Shown: positions 51,476-64,000, numbered from the stretch's first letter. The stretch is DNA of 64,000 bases from Brugia malayi (GCF_000002995.4 NW_025062477.1:1320001-1384000); one strand, 5' to 3'. The notes: a model not told the origin generated them from the letters alone. A program made the numbers and translations.

Positions 51476-52028
51476 ATGTCAAATACACTCCTTCTTATTA
51501 TAATCACTGTATTTCTACTTCCAATCAATCCGACAATCAGTTTCAATGCAAAAAATTTATTCTGTGAATCCTGTAAAGCATTCATAGAACAATTAAATCA
51601 AGAATTAACAACCGTTATTTACAAAGCTTATAATGTTTGTTCTACTTACAATTGCAATTAATAAAAAGTTTTATATGATTTTTCTTTTTTAGTATAATAA
51701 ATACAAAACTGGAATACTTAATACAAAACGCTAATACAAAATAGAAGCATTAATTATTCTCAAAATTATGGAGTTAATTTAATTAATCAATTATTTAATG
51801 CTAATGTTTGTTCTATTTATAAATGCAATTAATTTATTTATAAATGCAATCTTTTAATTATTCCATATCTTTCAGTATGTAAATGGTTTTTGTGCTGAAT
51901 TATTTGAAAATGGCACAGAAATAGCTAATTGTGAAGCAATATGCTATCGTCTAATTAATAAATCACAATTGTATTTGGCTAATAAAATTAATTCAAATGT
52001 CGCATGTAATGTTATCAATGTTTGTTAA
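51476..52028 (+). CDS. Secreted saposin-like (SapB) protein 2
   Basis: Exons 51476-51634 and 51876-52028 encode 103 aa. A signal peptide (NTLLLIIITVFLLPINPTIS) precedes a SapB domain starting LFCESCKAF. Seven cysteines follow the signal: CESC, GFC, ANC, AIC, VAC, VC at the end, one more than the canonical six. An acceptor TTTTGCAG lies four bases before the ATG (ending 51471), favouring trans-splicing. The donor is weak (AAT then GTTTGT) and the donor region is repeated inside the intron. Unspliced reading gives a truncated 61-residue product with a TAA at 51659-51661. It shares the phase-0 intron position with saposin gene 1. AATAAA at 52041-52046 follows the stop closely. Confidence 0.82.
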
Positions 52029-52040
52029 TTTTTTTCTTAT

Positions 52041-52046
52041 AATAAA
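52041..52046 (+). terminator. Polyadenylation signal, saposin gene 2
   Basis: AATAAA 13 bases after the TAA, with an overlapping second copy. Confidence 0.5.
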
Positions 52047-55000
52047 TAAAATTTTATTGTTAAAGAATTCGGCAAAATGAAAATAATTCAGTGTTGTTTA
52101 CGTTTTTGCACGTGAAACACGTGAAATGTTATAAACGTATACAGTGGTATTATTCTAATGGCTTAAAATTATTAATATTTTAAAAATTTATTAAGCTATA
52201 TTCTGAAAATGATGACATGTAAATGCTTTCCGCCCTACTGGATGCTTGTCACATTAGTATTATTTTATTAATTTCAATTTTGCCATACAGAGAGATAAAT
52301 TTATCTCATCGTTGACATTTCTAATATATTTCTTTTAAAATATTACTGATTGAGGTGAAAATTTTTTCAGGACTATTTCATTCCATTTTGTTAAAGTTAA
52401 GAAACTTTATTAGAACTTTAAATTCTCCCTGATTTCATCTATCTTCGATAAACCAGAAATTGAAATATATTCTTTCATTTATCTTTTAAGCAGCTAAAAT
52501 TTTTAATATGAAATTAAATGTGTCATTTTAATTACATTTTAAAAGTTTTCTGTCTAAATTAATTTCCATTAACTGTAGTAAAATAATACCTAAATAAGGT
52601 AATTTCATTGTTTATAATTTTGTTTTTATAAATTGCAAACTTTAAAATAATTTTTAGAAATTTTTTTCTTCCTTTTTTTTTCTCTCTTCCTCTCTCTCTA
52701 ATAAAATCTTATTTCAAAGTTTTTTTTTCAGGTTGTTTCATGATTTTTATTATTTTATTATTTTATTTTATCAATCTAATCATTGAAGCCAAAATTTTTC
52801 GTTTTTAAATAAACATAAGCCTAGTTGCTTGTTAAATAAAATGAAAAAGTAAAAGATTGGGCAGAGCAGCTGTTCCTTAAGCTGGAAGGCATTTTTTTTT
52901 TTCTATGCTTTTTTTTTTCTATATTCCTGTTAATTTCAAAAATTTTGAATTTTTGAAAACTGAAAATATACTTACTAGTTAGTAGTGATGAGTCTAAATT
53001 TTAAAGTTTAACAAATGGTGTGTTAATTTTATTATATTTTGAAAAAAAAAAAGAAAAAATGCTGGAAGTTAAGAAAGAAAGTGAGAAAACGAAAAATTTC
53101 AATTTCGTTTCTCTAAAAAAAAAAAAAATTTCTTTTTTCTTTTTTGATTCAAAAAATTATTGCATATACAAAATAATTTTCCCATAAAGCCTAATTTACT
53201 TAGCATTTATAAAAAAAAAGAAAGAGCCATTGGAACATTAAATTTATCATTCATTATGTTTTCAGAAATCAAAATTAAAGTTCAAAAATAGTAAAAAACG
53301 TTTTTTGTAATCATTCATTGAATTGTGTGTGTGTTTTTTCTTTTTTTTTTTTTTTACTTTGTTCAATTTCCATTTTCTTTTTGTTACTAAAATTTAAAAA
53401 GAGGACAAAAAAAAAGAGAAAAAAAAAATGAGTTAGCAAAAATTGCTTTAGCTATTTTAGTTATTGTCAATCTTTTGAATTTATTTACTTAATAGCAATG
53501 AAAAAACACGAAAATTGCTTAGAAAGCATTGAAAAAAAAAAAAAAAAAAAAAAGGAAAAATTTTGCTATAACTTAATGGAAGCTATTCTTTGCTATTATT
53601 ACTTCCTAATTTTACTTAGATATAATTTTACTTAGATACAAACCAATCAATATATGTTAATAAATTAAAATTGACAATTAAAAATATTATAATGTAAGCA
53701 TGAATTGAGATAAATTTTATAATGCACACATATTTTTGCATTATTTTAAAAAAGTAGAAAAAAAAAAAAAAAGAACTTTTTACACTAGTGAGCTTTCAAT
53801 GCTACTTAATTTTAAGCATTGAAAAGAAATAATAATAATTGAATAGGTGTGATGTAATGATGCTAAGGTAATAATTTGACCGACAATTTGAAAAGAAGAA
53901 AAAATCTTTGAAAGATCAAAATGATGAATTCAATTCACTCAAAAATATTGAAGTGAAAAAAAAAAAAAAAAGAAAAAAGAAAATTGCACTATATGAGATG
54001 AAGGAAGTGTTGTTGTGAAGCGCAGTTTGCATAATTGACACTTCACAGATATTTACAGCTTTTCGAGATCAATCAGTTTACTTACGGTTGATTAAGAAAA
54101 CGATGATTAAAATATTTTTTTTTCTTCCTAATCTTTTTTTTTTTTTTTATGAAATCAAATTTTATTCTATTTATATTAGACTTGTGTCATTTTTTTTTTT
54201 TTTAAATCAAATCATCCTCAAATTTCATTTCATCAATTTTCTTCAGATTCAGATCAGTTTAAACTTTTCTTTTTGCGTTTTTTTTTTTTTTTTTTTTAGT
54301 ATACATTGATTAGATTCATAATTTGTCACTGAAATAGCTAGAAATGAAAAAAGAAGTTGAAAATTTTTAAAATGGTTGAAATTTGAAATGCAAAATTTAA
54401 TTTTTTCTTAATAATATCAATGATAAATGTTTGAAAAAAATTTTTTATTGAAATTTTTAATTTATACAAATTATTCTAGGAATGTTGATTATTTAGGTAA
54501 ATCCTTGTATGTTTCGCTTTATCCATCAATTCTTTCGTAGAAAGGAAAAAGCTAATTAAGTAAAGATGACAATTAGCGTAAGCTTTAATGTACAAATGAA
54601 GGAGAATTTTTAATTAAAAAAAAATTTTTTTCGATAAAAAATGTGAAAAAATTATATATATAATACATATATATGTCATTAAGCAATGATTTGAATATTT
54701 TTTTTTCCTCAAATATTATTTAGAAATTTAAAAAAAAAAAAAAAAGAAATATATTCTTATTTTGAAATATGGAAAAGTCTTCCTTCTGACATTTTCAGTA
54801 ATTGTGTTAATACGTTGTGTCTTCATGATGTCATCGAAAGGTACACTGCGCTTCAATTATGCTTCAGTCAGATCATTAAATTTTCCATTTTGTTCACTCA
54901 TTCTAACATTTTTAGTTTGAGCTAACTTTGCTTCTTTTTTTTTTTTTATTTTTGAGAAAAAAATATTGACAGGTCATCTCTTGCAGGTGTCCACTTAAGA

Positions 55001-56545
55001 TGATGAATATAGACATCTAAATAACTATTATGCAGCAAATAAAAATTTTGCATTTTAACTACGACAGCCAAATTTGCACTTTATTTTTAAGATATATGTA
55101 TATGCGTACACATTTAGACTTTTTTCTTTATACCTAAAATTAGGCTTAAAATTAAGAATTGGATTTTAGGTAGCAATTTGATTGTAAAATAAAATGTAAA
55201 ATTGTCAACTTTGCTAAATGGATTTATTTCAAATTGTATATGGAAAAGTGATAAGAAGAAGAAAAAGAAGGAAGATACAGAGATGACACTTTTTGAGTTG
55301 AGCAACCAATTTCCCGAGCTTGGGGTACTCTGGCCTTAATTGGTGAGCTATTGGCTATGTAGCAAAGGAAATGTGGCACATAGCTAAGTGTGACAGGCAT
55401 GGAGACACTTACTTATTGGCAAGCAGAAAGATATTGCATTTTGGAAAGCAACGGAAGCTTTCCATCATTAAAAAAAAAAAAAAAGTAGGACTGCTTCATT
55501 GACAATTTAAGCAGAAAAGGGTAGCAGAGAGGCTGTCACATACAGGTGGTTTGTTGAATAAGCCAAGAATGATATCTTCATGATTATTCCTTCTATCCAA
55601 CTAATAAATTTTTTTTTTTTTACTTTTACTACTACCATTACCGTACTACATTTTGCTACTATCATACCGTACTACATTTCACTACTACCGTTACCGTACT
55701 ACACTTTACTACTATCATTACCGTACTACACGAATAGATGTTTATTTTAGGAATGATATATTTGCTATTAAGTTGAAAAAATCACTAAAACATTTAATTG
55801 AATCAAATATATGAGTTTAAATATTGTATTAAAATATAAATAATAGTAATTTTAAAAGAAAGGAAGGAAGAAAATGCCGGGAGATTATCAGCATACTAAA
55901 GTATACCCAAAAACAAAAAAAAAAAACTTTAATAACTTTAATGTTCACAAAGTAATATCATAAGATCACAACTCTCTGTATAAATCTATATCAGAGATAT
56001 GTCATTATCATTACTCTTATCATATCATATTTATTTTTAGTAATTTTATAGTAAGAAATAAATGATTGTTACAAGTATGTAAATAAATAAATTAATGTAT
56101 TGAGAAATTAATCTATCATAAGTTTTCTTTTTTTTTTCCTTTTTATTTATTACTTATTGAGTTTGTTATACATCAAAGTATGACACATTTTTCTAGGGTG
56201 TAGTAAAGTAACTTTTGACAATAACAAGTGCCTACTTTAATCTTGAAGGGTAATTTTTCACAACTAGCAATCAAATTAACCATCTTGTGTGTAAGTGAGT
56301 CATTTAGTATTTTATTTTGCAAGGAGAAATTGAAAGAGTAGCAGGAGATGATCGAGAGAATATGCTACTTGTAAAAAGCAAATCAATTATTCTCTGATGG
56401 GTTGTTGTTTTACTATTTGTCATTTTCTTTTCTAATATTGAAAAAAACAAAAAAACAAAAAAAAAGAGGAAGAAGAAAAGAAAACAAGAAAAAATATGAA
56501 TGAATGAATATTTCATCAAATTATTATTATTATTTTTTGTTTTTT
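52047..56545. other. Intergenic region upstream of the chloride channel
   Basis: Mostly AT-rich with many A/T runs. Two less AT-rich parts stand out: about 54790-54870 (contains ATGATGTCATCGAA, as near 49090) and 55290-55580. A minisatellite lies at 55622-55731. No exon was recognised. The right half probably includes the channel promoter. Confidence 0.5.
55622..55731. repeat. TACCGTACTACA minisatellite
   Basis: About four copies of a 27-bp unit, ACTACTACCATTACCGTACT ACATTT, with small length differences. It is about 850 bp upstream of the channel start codon. Confidence 0.85.
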
Positions 56546-56555
56546 TTTTTTTTAG
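56546..56555 (+). promoter_or_regulatory. Probable 5' splice acceptor of the chloride channel
   Basis: A T run ending TTTTTTAG at 56555 lies 18 bases before the ATG at 56574, consistent with spliced-leader addition. Confidence 0.45.
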
Positions 56556-56573
56556 GAAAAAATTTTACAAATT

Positions 56574-59500
56574 ATGAATGGTTGTATGATTTGTTGGATT
56601 TTTACAATTTTAATTCTTGTTATGGCAAAGAAAAAATTGAAAGAGCAAGAAATTATTCAACGAACGTTAAAAGATTATGATTGGCGTGTACGACCACGTG
56701 GTAGTAATCTTTCTTGGCCAGGTATGTAAATTAATTCAATTCATCTTTTGTTTTTTCCTGCTTTATTTATTTAGTCTTTTAAATATTATATTGTTTTATG
56801 AAGACAAGCGTAATTAATCTTTCGAAGATTTAAAGCTTTATCATTATCAATATGTCAACCACTTGTTTTAAACTTAGTTTGCTCTCATTTTATTTGATGT
56901 TGTTTTTTTAAATTACTGAACTTCCGTAATCTTAATTTCATTCAAAAAAAAAAAAAAAAAGAGAAAATCATTATGTGCTTGGTTTATTTTTGATCTGAAC
57001 TTATTCCTTTGATGAAATTCAACTTTACTTTATTTTTATTTTTTTTTTTGCCTCAAATATACTTAAAATTAATGGGTAAATAATAATTTGTTACTCAATT
57101 ATCGTAAATTATCAATAATTCTTCAATGAATTTTCTTTAGCTCACATATTCATTACTTGACGATAAATAATTTTTTTTTTTCAATTTCAATAAAAGATAT
57201 AGAAATTATTTCAATATTTCGTTTAATATTTTCGAAAACATATGTTTTTTTTTTTTAAATATTTAATTATATTTGAATATATTTTTCACTTTCAAATTAA
57301 TTTATAATTTTTCCACAAATAACAGCAATTTTTTTTTTTTTTAATAGACGTACGTAAATAAGTAAATATATATATATGTTTTGACGTATACTTGCGCTAC
57401 TAATTTTGTATGAAACTTTTTGTATGATTTTTATTTCTACCATTTGATTTAAATTAAAAATTTTAAACTAAATCTTTCTAAATGCTATTTTTTATCATTT
57501 CCTTTCATCACAGCTATGAATTTTTTGAATTTTGGAAGACAAATTTTGGATTGAAAATATTAAGAGCAGTTGATTGGAAAAATTTTTCCTCATTTTTAAA
57601 TCAACAAACATCTTAACGAAGCACTTCTCCTTTTTGCATGACACTTCTCAGCTAAAACTACATTAAGGAAACACTTTGAAGATGAAATAAGAACCATAAT
57701 ATTTGTGAATTAGTAAAACTTTTTTTTTTTTTCAATTTATAAAATTATCAATTTCGATTTATTATCCGATCCTTCATGATAACAAATATTTCTATTTTTT
57801 TGAATATATTATTACATTTTCATGATGATGCAATTTAATACTCAAAAAAAAAAAAAAAATTCAAAATTCCCAGAAGAAGAAATTGATTAACTTAAATCGT
57901 TAAGTATGATTATATATCATAGCAATAGATTACAGAAATTTTTGAAAAGAAAAAAAATGGAAATAAGATAATTTTATAAAAAAAAAAAATTTTTTTTTTT
58001 AATTTAGCATAGATTATAATATATGAAAGATAATATGTGCAGTTGTTTGTGTTTTGCTTGCATTATAAATGAATAATATATTAAAAATAAAACACTGATA
58101 GTGACAGTGTAATAAATCATAATCTGTGATCTTTTAAAATTATTATTTCTTCCAAAGTTTAAAAAAACACCATCAGGTTGCAAAAAAAAAAAAAAAAATT
58201 TAGAAATACTATATTATTGATTTTGATTAATTAGGTTAATTAACCAAAGTTAGCTAATCATGAAGTAAAACATCTACAGTTAGAAATTAGATCGATGAAT
58301 GAAAATTAATTAAGTGAAAATTATGCAACTACTGTATAAATTTGCACAATAAAAGTTAAAATGTTAAAAAAAATTTTTTTTAACTTATTATATTTTTTAG
58401 ATATTATATTTTATATTACTTGATGAGTTTATTTTCGAATATAATAATAAAAAAAAAAAAAGAAAAAAAATATAATACTTTAATTTTTACTTTTTAGTTT
58501 TAATTCTTTCCCTTTCAACTACTTCCTTCCTTTTCGCTCTCAATATTGTCATTAATTTAAAGTTAACTGTTAAAAAATTCAAATTTGTCAACAGCTGGAT
58601 AATTTTTGCAGTCCTAATCTTAACAGTCACAAGTAGGCACTTTTTTTTTTTTTTTTTTATGAAAATCTTTTTCATTTAAAAGAAATCCTCTGGGAATTTT
58701 CCTGTATACTTAGTAAATTAATCCTGCAAATTCTCTCTTTCGATGTATTTTGTTTATCTGAAACAGACCTTTAAATGAATCACATATATGTATTAATGCA
58801 ATTGCATGGGTATTAATCAGCTTTAAAAAGTTTACAATTGAAGAAGAAATGAAACTGAAGTTGAAATAGAATATCAGAATTGCAAGAAATACTCTAACTA
58901 ACTAGTAATAATGAAAAACAAAATTCTTAAATTTGATCACTAAATAAATAAAATTTTTCTATTTGTTTATCAAATTTTTGGTGACAAAATTTTGAAAGAT
59001 TTTCTTTTAAATGCAAATTTTTATATGTGATACTGAAGAGTATTGCAATGAAATAATAAAACTGTATTCAACAGCTTTTAAGTAAGAATGTTTTAAAGAA
59101 AATTATTAAATTTTAATAAGAAAATTAATAAAAATAAAGAAAATTATAAAATTTGACAAAAAATATGAATTTGTAAAGTATCGAACTGATATAATTTGAT
59201 AAAATGAAATTTTAATTTTTAGCGTACTTTCATCCAGGATTAATCATTTAGACACAGGTGGTCCAGTGCTAGTCTCTGTAAACATATATTTGCGATCAAT
59301 TTCAAAAATTGATGATGTTAATATGGAATATAGCGCACAGTTTACGTTTCGAGAGGAATGGAATGATGCGCGATTGGCGTACGAACGTTTAGCGGACGAG
59401 AATACGCAAGTACCACCGTTCGTGGTACTTGCAGCAAGTGAACAGGCTGATTTAACGCAACAAATTTGGATGCCAGATACTTTCTTCCAAAATGAAAAGT

Positions 59501-62500
59501 TTACTTTTGATGAATTTGCTGGAAAAAAAAAGTGATCAAAAATTAGTGTTATTAACATTTTATCATTGATCATTATATTAGATCGAAGGGTTTTAATGCA
59601 TGTTATTAAGGTTTTTGAAAGGTAAAAATTGTAGTAAAGTAATCGATAATCTTTAGATATCAATTCGATGATCTTTAGATATTAATATTTCCTTCGGAAG
59701 AATTAATGATAAATAAATAAATGATCATTATCTTATTGTAAAGATATTCTAAAGATAGATAATAAAGCTATCAGACAAAAATGATAATAATGATTTGATG
59801 ATAAAAGTTACACGAATAATTGTGATTAATTATCTACCAATTAATGCAATGATTATTAATATTATTACAGAGAAGCAAGACGACATCTTATTGATAAACC
59901 TAATGTGCTTATTAGAATACATCCCGATGGTCAAATATTGTACAGTGTTAGGTGATTATTTAATTTATTTTTTATCTTTGTTATCAGTTACAAATTTACT
60001 TTTTCAAATTTTCTATCATATTAATTATTACTGAGAGTTGTGGAAATATCCTAAAGTTATATATGGAATAAAATGGCTTACTTAATTAATTAGCTGGAAA
60101 ATTGTATAAATGATTTTTTATCGTTGGACTTTAGTTATTCCTTCTTATTTCAGAATTTAAGAATTTTCTCATTTTTATTTGATAATATTACCTCAGGCTT
60201 TCATTAGTATTATCGTGTCCGATGTCGTTGGAATATTATCCGTTGGATCGACAAACATGCCTTATCGATCTTGCTAGTTGTATGTTAAAATGTTTCATTT
60301 TAAATTAGAAGTTTTTTTTTTTTTTACATTAGAAGACTATTTCACTACTTATTGATAGATTAATAATCATAATTTGATTTCAAAAAGGATTTTAAAAGTT
60401 ATATTTCATTTTATTTTTAATTCTAAAATTTGCATTGTAAAAAATTTCATCAAAGCAATTAAACATGAAATTTTGCATACTTTTTTGTTTATGGATCAAA
60501 AAAATGGAAACAGTTGAATTGAAAAAAAAAAAAAAAAACAATCTTTTTGTAAAAGATAACTTCATTTGAGATTTTTCATTTTTCTCTCTAACTGTTCAGG
60601 GGAGAATTATTACCTTAAATACTATTAATTTATTACCTTAAAATATTATAAAACTCTTCAATCATTTTCATCATCCAATTTTATGATTATTACCCTTTGA
60701 CATCTTTTTCTTTTTTTTTTTCTAATCGAAAGTTATTTTAGCTATCTTATAGCAAAGTGTAAAATTAACAATTTATCTTATTTTTTCATTTTTAAAGATG
60801 CTTACACCACTGATGATATTAAATACGAATGGAAGCTAAAGAATCCAATTCAACAAAAGGAAGGCTTACGACAAAGTTTGCCAAGTTTTGAGCTTCAAGA
60901 TGTTCTGACGGATTACTGTACAAGTAAAACTAATACAGGTACAGTATATCATTCATTTATTATTTAATTTTATAAAATTATCAAATGATAAGATAAATTA
61001 TTTGCATGGCTTTTTCTTTTTTTTTTTTTTTTTTTTTTTTGGTGTTTAGTGTCGATGCTAACAATTTCAGGTGAATATAGCTGTTTGAGAACAAAAATGA
61101 TTTTACGACGTGAATTCAGCTACTATCTTTTGCAGGTGTGTGCTGTGCGCTATCTGAAATATTTTACCCTTTGTGATTATTTGATTTTTAATAGTTGTAC
61201 ACAATTACCCAAAAATATTTTACTCACCTTTATTTAATTTGTGTGAACATTTTTAACCAAACTAAAAGCTCAATGTTGACAAAATTTACATTTTGATAAC
61301 ATTTTAGGTAAACGATTGATATTTAAGCTTAGCTATAAGTTTAATCTGATAGATTACATCTTTCCTTCTCTTTTTTTTTTTTTTTTTTTATTAGCAACTA
61401 CCTAAAAGCAGAAATAAATTTATAATTTTTTTTTTTTTTTGAACATCTTACATGCAATCATTTTTTCAATAACTATATAATAGATTCTATTGGTATAAAG
61501 TGATGTCAACAGAAGCTTCTGACATTTGTGTCATGATGTCCTCCCAATGTTGTTTTTTTTCCCCTCTAATTTGTATGCTAGTGTAAAATTTCAGCTCTAC
61601 ATACCATCATTCATGCTGGTGATCGTTTCATGGGTAAGCTTTTGGCTCGACAAGGATTCGGTACCTGCTCGTGTTACCCTTGGTATGAAACGCTCTTTCA
61701 AAAAATAATAAATAATAAATCATCCCCGCTGTTTTGTTTGTTTTGTTTTCTGGTTTTTTTTTTTCTTTTTCCCCGAAGATTTTAATAGAAATAATTTGCA
61801 TCATTTCTGCATAATTTGGTGTTTATTGTGTGTGTGTGTCTCAAATGTTTTCAGGTGTCACAACACTTCTAACGATGACCACACAAAGTTCGGGTATCAA
61901 CGCTAAACTTCCCCCTGTTTCCTATACAAAGGTTCCTGATATATTTTTTGCAAAAAAAAAAAAAAAAAAAGAAAAAAAGGAAAAAAAAAATAAGCTAATA
62001 GCATTGCGAGATTATTTGAAGGATTAATTTGCTTATGTTTTTAATATATTTATTTGCTTTAATTGGTTATTATTTAAATTATTGAAATTATCCCTGTTAA
62101 TAATCCCAAAAAATATAATAGTGAAGGCTTTTAGTGTTGTCATTTCATTGTTGTTTTTATTGCTTTTAAAATGGCTTAGCTTTAGAAGATTTAAATTTTT
62201 TTACTTTTAATACATTTTCTCCCAATTAACCATTCTTGAAAAAAAAAAGAGAGAAACTTGCTTAAGTTCAGAAAAAAAAAAAAAAAATAATACTTACTAA
62301 TAAATAAATATCTTTGATGAAATAGTTGCATAATTTTTTTAACTTCAATCATACAATGAAATTTTAATATTAAATTGCATTTGACAACAACTAAACTCAT
62401 TAATAGCAATTAAAAATCAAACTTGATCATTGATTCTCTGAATTCTGAGAAATTAAGTGCTAAGAAAAGAAGCAAACTTCAAACATTTTTTAGCGCATTA

Positions 62501-63734
62501 ACGAATTAGAACTTACCTAGCAGTATGTTACTTCTAGATAAGAAGTAATTTAGGCAATAGATGTTTGGATTGGTGTTTGCTTAGCATTCATTTTTGGTGC
62601 ACTGCTTGAATTTGCTTTGGTCAATTATGCAGCAAGAAAGGATGTAAACGCCGGACATCGAATGGTTCGTTTTAGGTTCGTTTTAGGACGCCTGAAAATG
62701 CATCACACAATTTTAGTCTTGTCACTATGTCACCATTGTCATAAATGAGATGGACCCCATGAAATGGTGCAATAATAATAATATATTTCTTTCTGAAAAT
62801 TATTCGACAGATAATTTTAGTTATGCAATTGTGTTGTCATTAGAAGATGCTTTGTAACTTGTGACATCTTCATAATAATTTATGAAAATGTCAATTCGAA
62901 TGAAAAAGAAAAAAAAAAAAAAAATGGCAAGACTTCTGTTGAGTTCAATTACTCAACTGTATTTGTTTATCAGATTGAATGATTGAATTATCTGATAACA
63001 TGAAATTCTGATCTATAGCATAACTGCAGCATATAGGGAGCATAAGAGAATTTCTCTATTGCTTTCCAGATGCTATTTTGCAGTTATCAAAATATGCCAA
63101 TCATATGGATTACTCATCCGGTTATCAACCTTTAGTATCAACAACTGCTATTATGACGCCTACCCGTTCTTGGTGGTGTTTGCGACCATTTGTCCGACGC
63201 TACAAAGAACGCTCCAAGCGAATTGACGTTGTTTCACGTTTGGTAACTTCTAATATACCTATCACTTCTGATCTCTAATATTGCTTTTCCTATGCATTTG
63301 ATACTTTAAGATAATTATTTTTCATTTCTTTCAATAAGCATTTACCCTATTCCTAAATTAATAGTATGCTATTTTTTGTTTACAATATTTTGAAATTATT
63401 CGTTCTAAATGCAAGTAATTGACGATCTTAAATTTTCTCACTTAATTATCAAGCTTTCATAGCTTTTTTATTTCCTTACTATCCTATCTCAAAGTAAAGT
63501 TTTAAGACATTCATCAGTCATAAACTGTTGTAATTAACAATTTAGATATTCAACATAATAAATTTCCATACACAAAAAAACGATAATCTGCTAAAATTAG
63601 CTGATTGATATAAACATCACATATTTTTTTTTCTTTACTTCGTAGCTAATTCTTCTTTAACTTTAGAAAAAAACTATCATCATAAGTTTTAATTCCTGTT
63701 TAGGTATTTCCAATTGGTTACGCTTGCTTCAACG
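56574..63734 (+). CDS. avr-14: Glutamate-gated chloride channel subunit, avr-14 B-type (3' end outside window)
   Basis: Cys-loop channel that hyperpolarises neurons or muscle and is the ivermectin target class. Exons: 56574-56721, 59252-59498, 59871-59951, 60197-60279, 60798-60938, 61071-61135, 61595-61682, 61855-61931, 62554-62664, 63084-63242, 63704-63734 (continues); 410 codons visible, phases consistent. Seen: signal segment, [40 protein letters not shown], Cys-loop [16 protein letters not shown], second disulphide [14 protein letters not shown]1 [17 protein letters not shown], anion-selective PAR then M2 [14 protein letters not shown]3 with [11 protein letters not shown] (the Gly linked to macrocyclic-lactone sensitivity), and [20 protein letters not shown] entering M4. 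The extracellular half matches AVR-14 and the channel half matches its B splice form. Exon 10 start uses TTTTGCAG at 63083; an AG at 63069 would break frame. Confidence 0.88.
56722..59251. other. First intron of the chloride channel gene
   Basis: A 2.5-kb AT-rich intron, the longest of the visible part of the gene. It contains many A/T runs and no recognised exon or embedded gene. Confidence 0.6.
63243..63703. other. Intron before the last visible channel exon
   Basis: AT-rich intron from GTAACT to TGTTTAG. After 63734 a further intron (GTATGT) runs to the window edge, so the M4 end and stop codon lie outside. Confidence 0.6.
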
Positions 63735-64000
63735 GTATGTGTATTTTGATTAAATACATTTGCTATTAATAAAGCAAATTGTTACATTTGACATTCATTT
63801 ATGATTAGTCTTATTGAGTAAATAGTAAAAGTAAGAATGAGTAATAAAAAAAGAAAATTCAAAAATTATATAAAGTATTAAGATGCATGGCAATGTATAT
63901 TCATTTTAATTCATGCTAAATTTGATTGCTAAATAAGCTTATCTAAGTAAGCATTGGATGCTATCTTTGATGCCTGATGCATGTAAATATGTTTTGAGTT

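Noticed and set aside
59244..59663. Minus-strand frame of 139 codons
   Set aside because: It is the antisense shadow of exon 2 of the chloride channel.
1..64000. CRISPR arrays, tRNA and rRNA genes
   Set aside because: No spaced direct repeats with unique spacers, and no cloverleaf or rRNA core was recognised by eye; all tandem repeats found have no unique spacers.

Overview
The window looks like chromosomal DNA from a parasitic nematode, probably of the spirurid or filarial kind. It is very AT-rich, with dozens of A or T runs of 10-30 bases, many GA/CT microsatellites, GT-AG introns of about 100 bp to several kb, and acceptor-like AG sites a few bases upstream of start codons, as expected for spliced-leader trans-splicing. 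The genes fit this: a gcy-28-like receptor guanylyl cyclase, an innexin, two saposin-like secreted proteins and an avr-14-like glutamate-gated chloride channel. The phylum is well supported; the genus is not determined.

Layout. 1-4.9 kb: AT-rich sequence with no clear gene. 4.90-5.56 kb (+): the last two exons of an unrecognised gene whose penultimate exon is a coding 48-bp repeat. 6.46-38.7 kb (+): a receptor guanylyl cyclase gene. Two far-apart first exons (6464-7316 and 18457-19603) encode different versions of the first half of the ligand-binding domain. Both end in the same splice phase and can join the same 21 downstream exons, giving predicted proteins of 1295 and 1393 aa. Five consecutive frame-neutral exons encode the cytoplasmic linker. 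41.9-43.85 kb: a decayed non-LTR retrotransposon. 45.12-48.57 kb (-): an innexin of 11 exons, 420 aa. 50.15-50.65 and 51.48-52.03 kb (+): tandem saposin-like genes. 56.57 kb to the right edge (+): the glutamate-gated chloride channel, 11 exons visible, with the last residues beyond the window.

All exon chains were assembled by hand from splice signals, reading phase and family similarity. The phases close across every junction, which is the main support for the boundaries. cGMP signalling, electrical coupling and ivermectin-type chloride channels are all neuronal or muscle functions, but nothing here shows the genes are co-regulated. No tRNA, rRNA or CRISPR array was seen. The most interesting signals are the duplicated ligand-domain first exons of the cyclase, its frame-neutral linker exons, and the repeat exon of the unknown gene.
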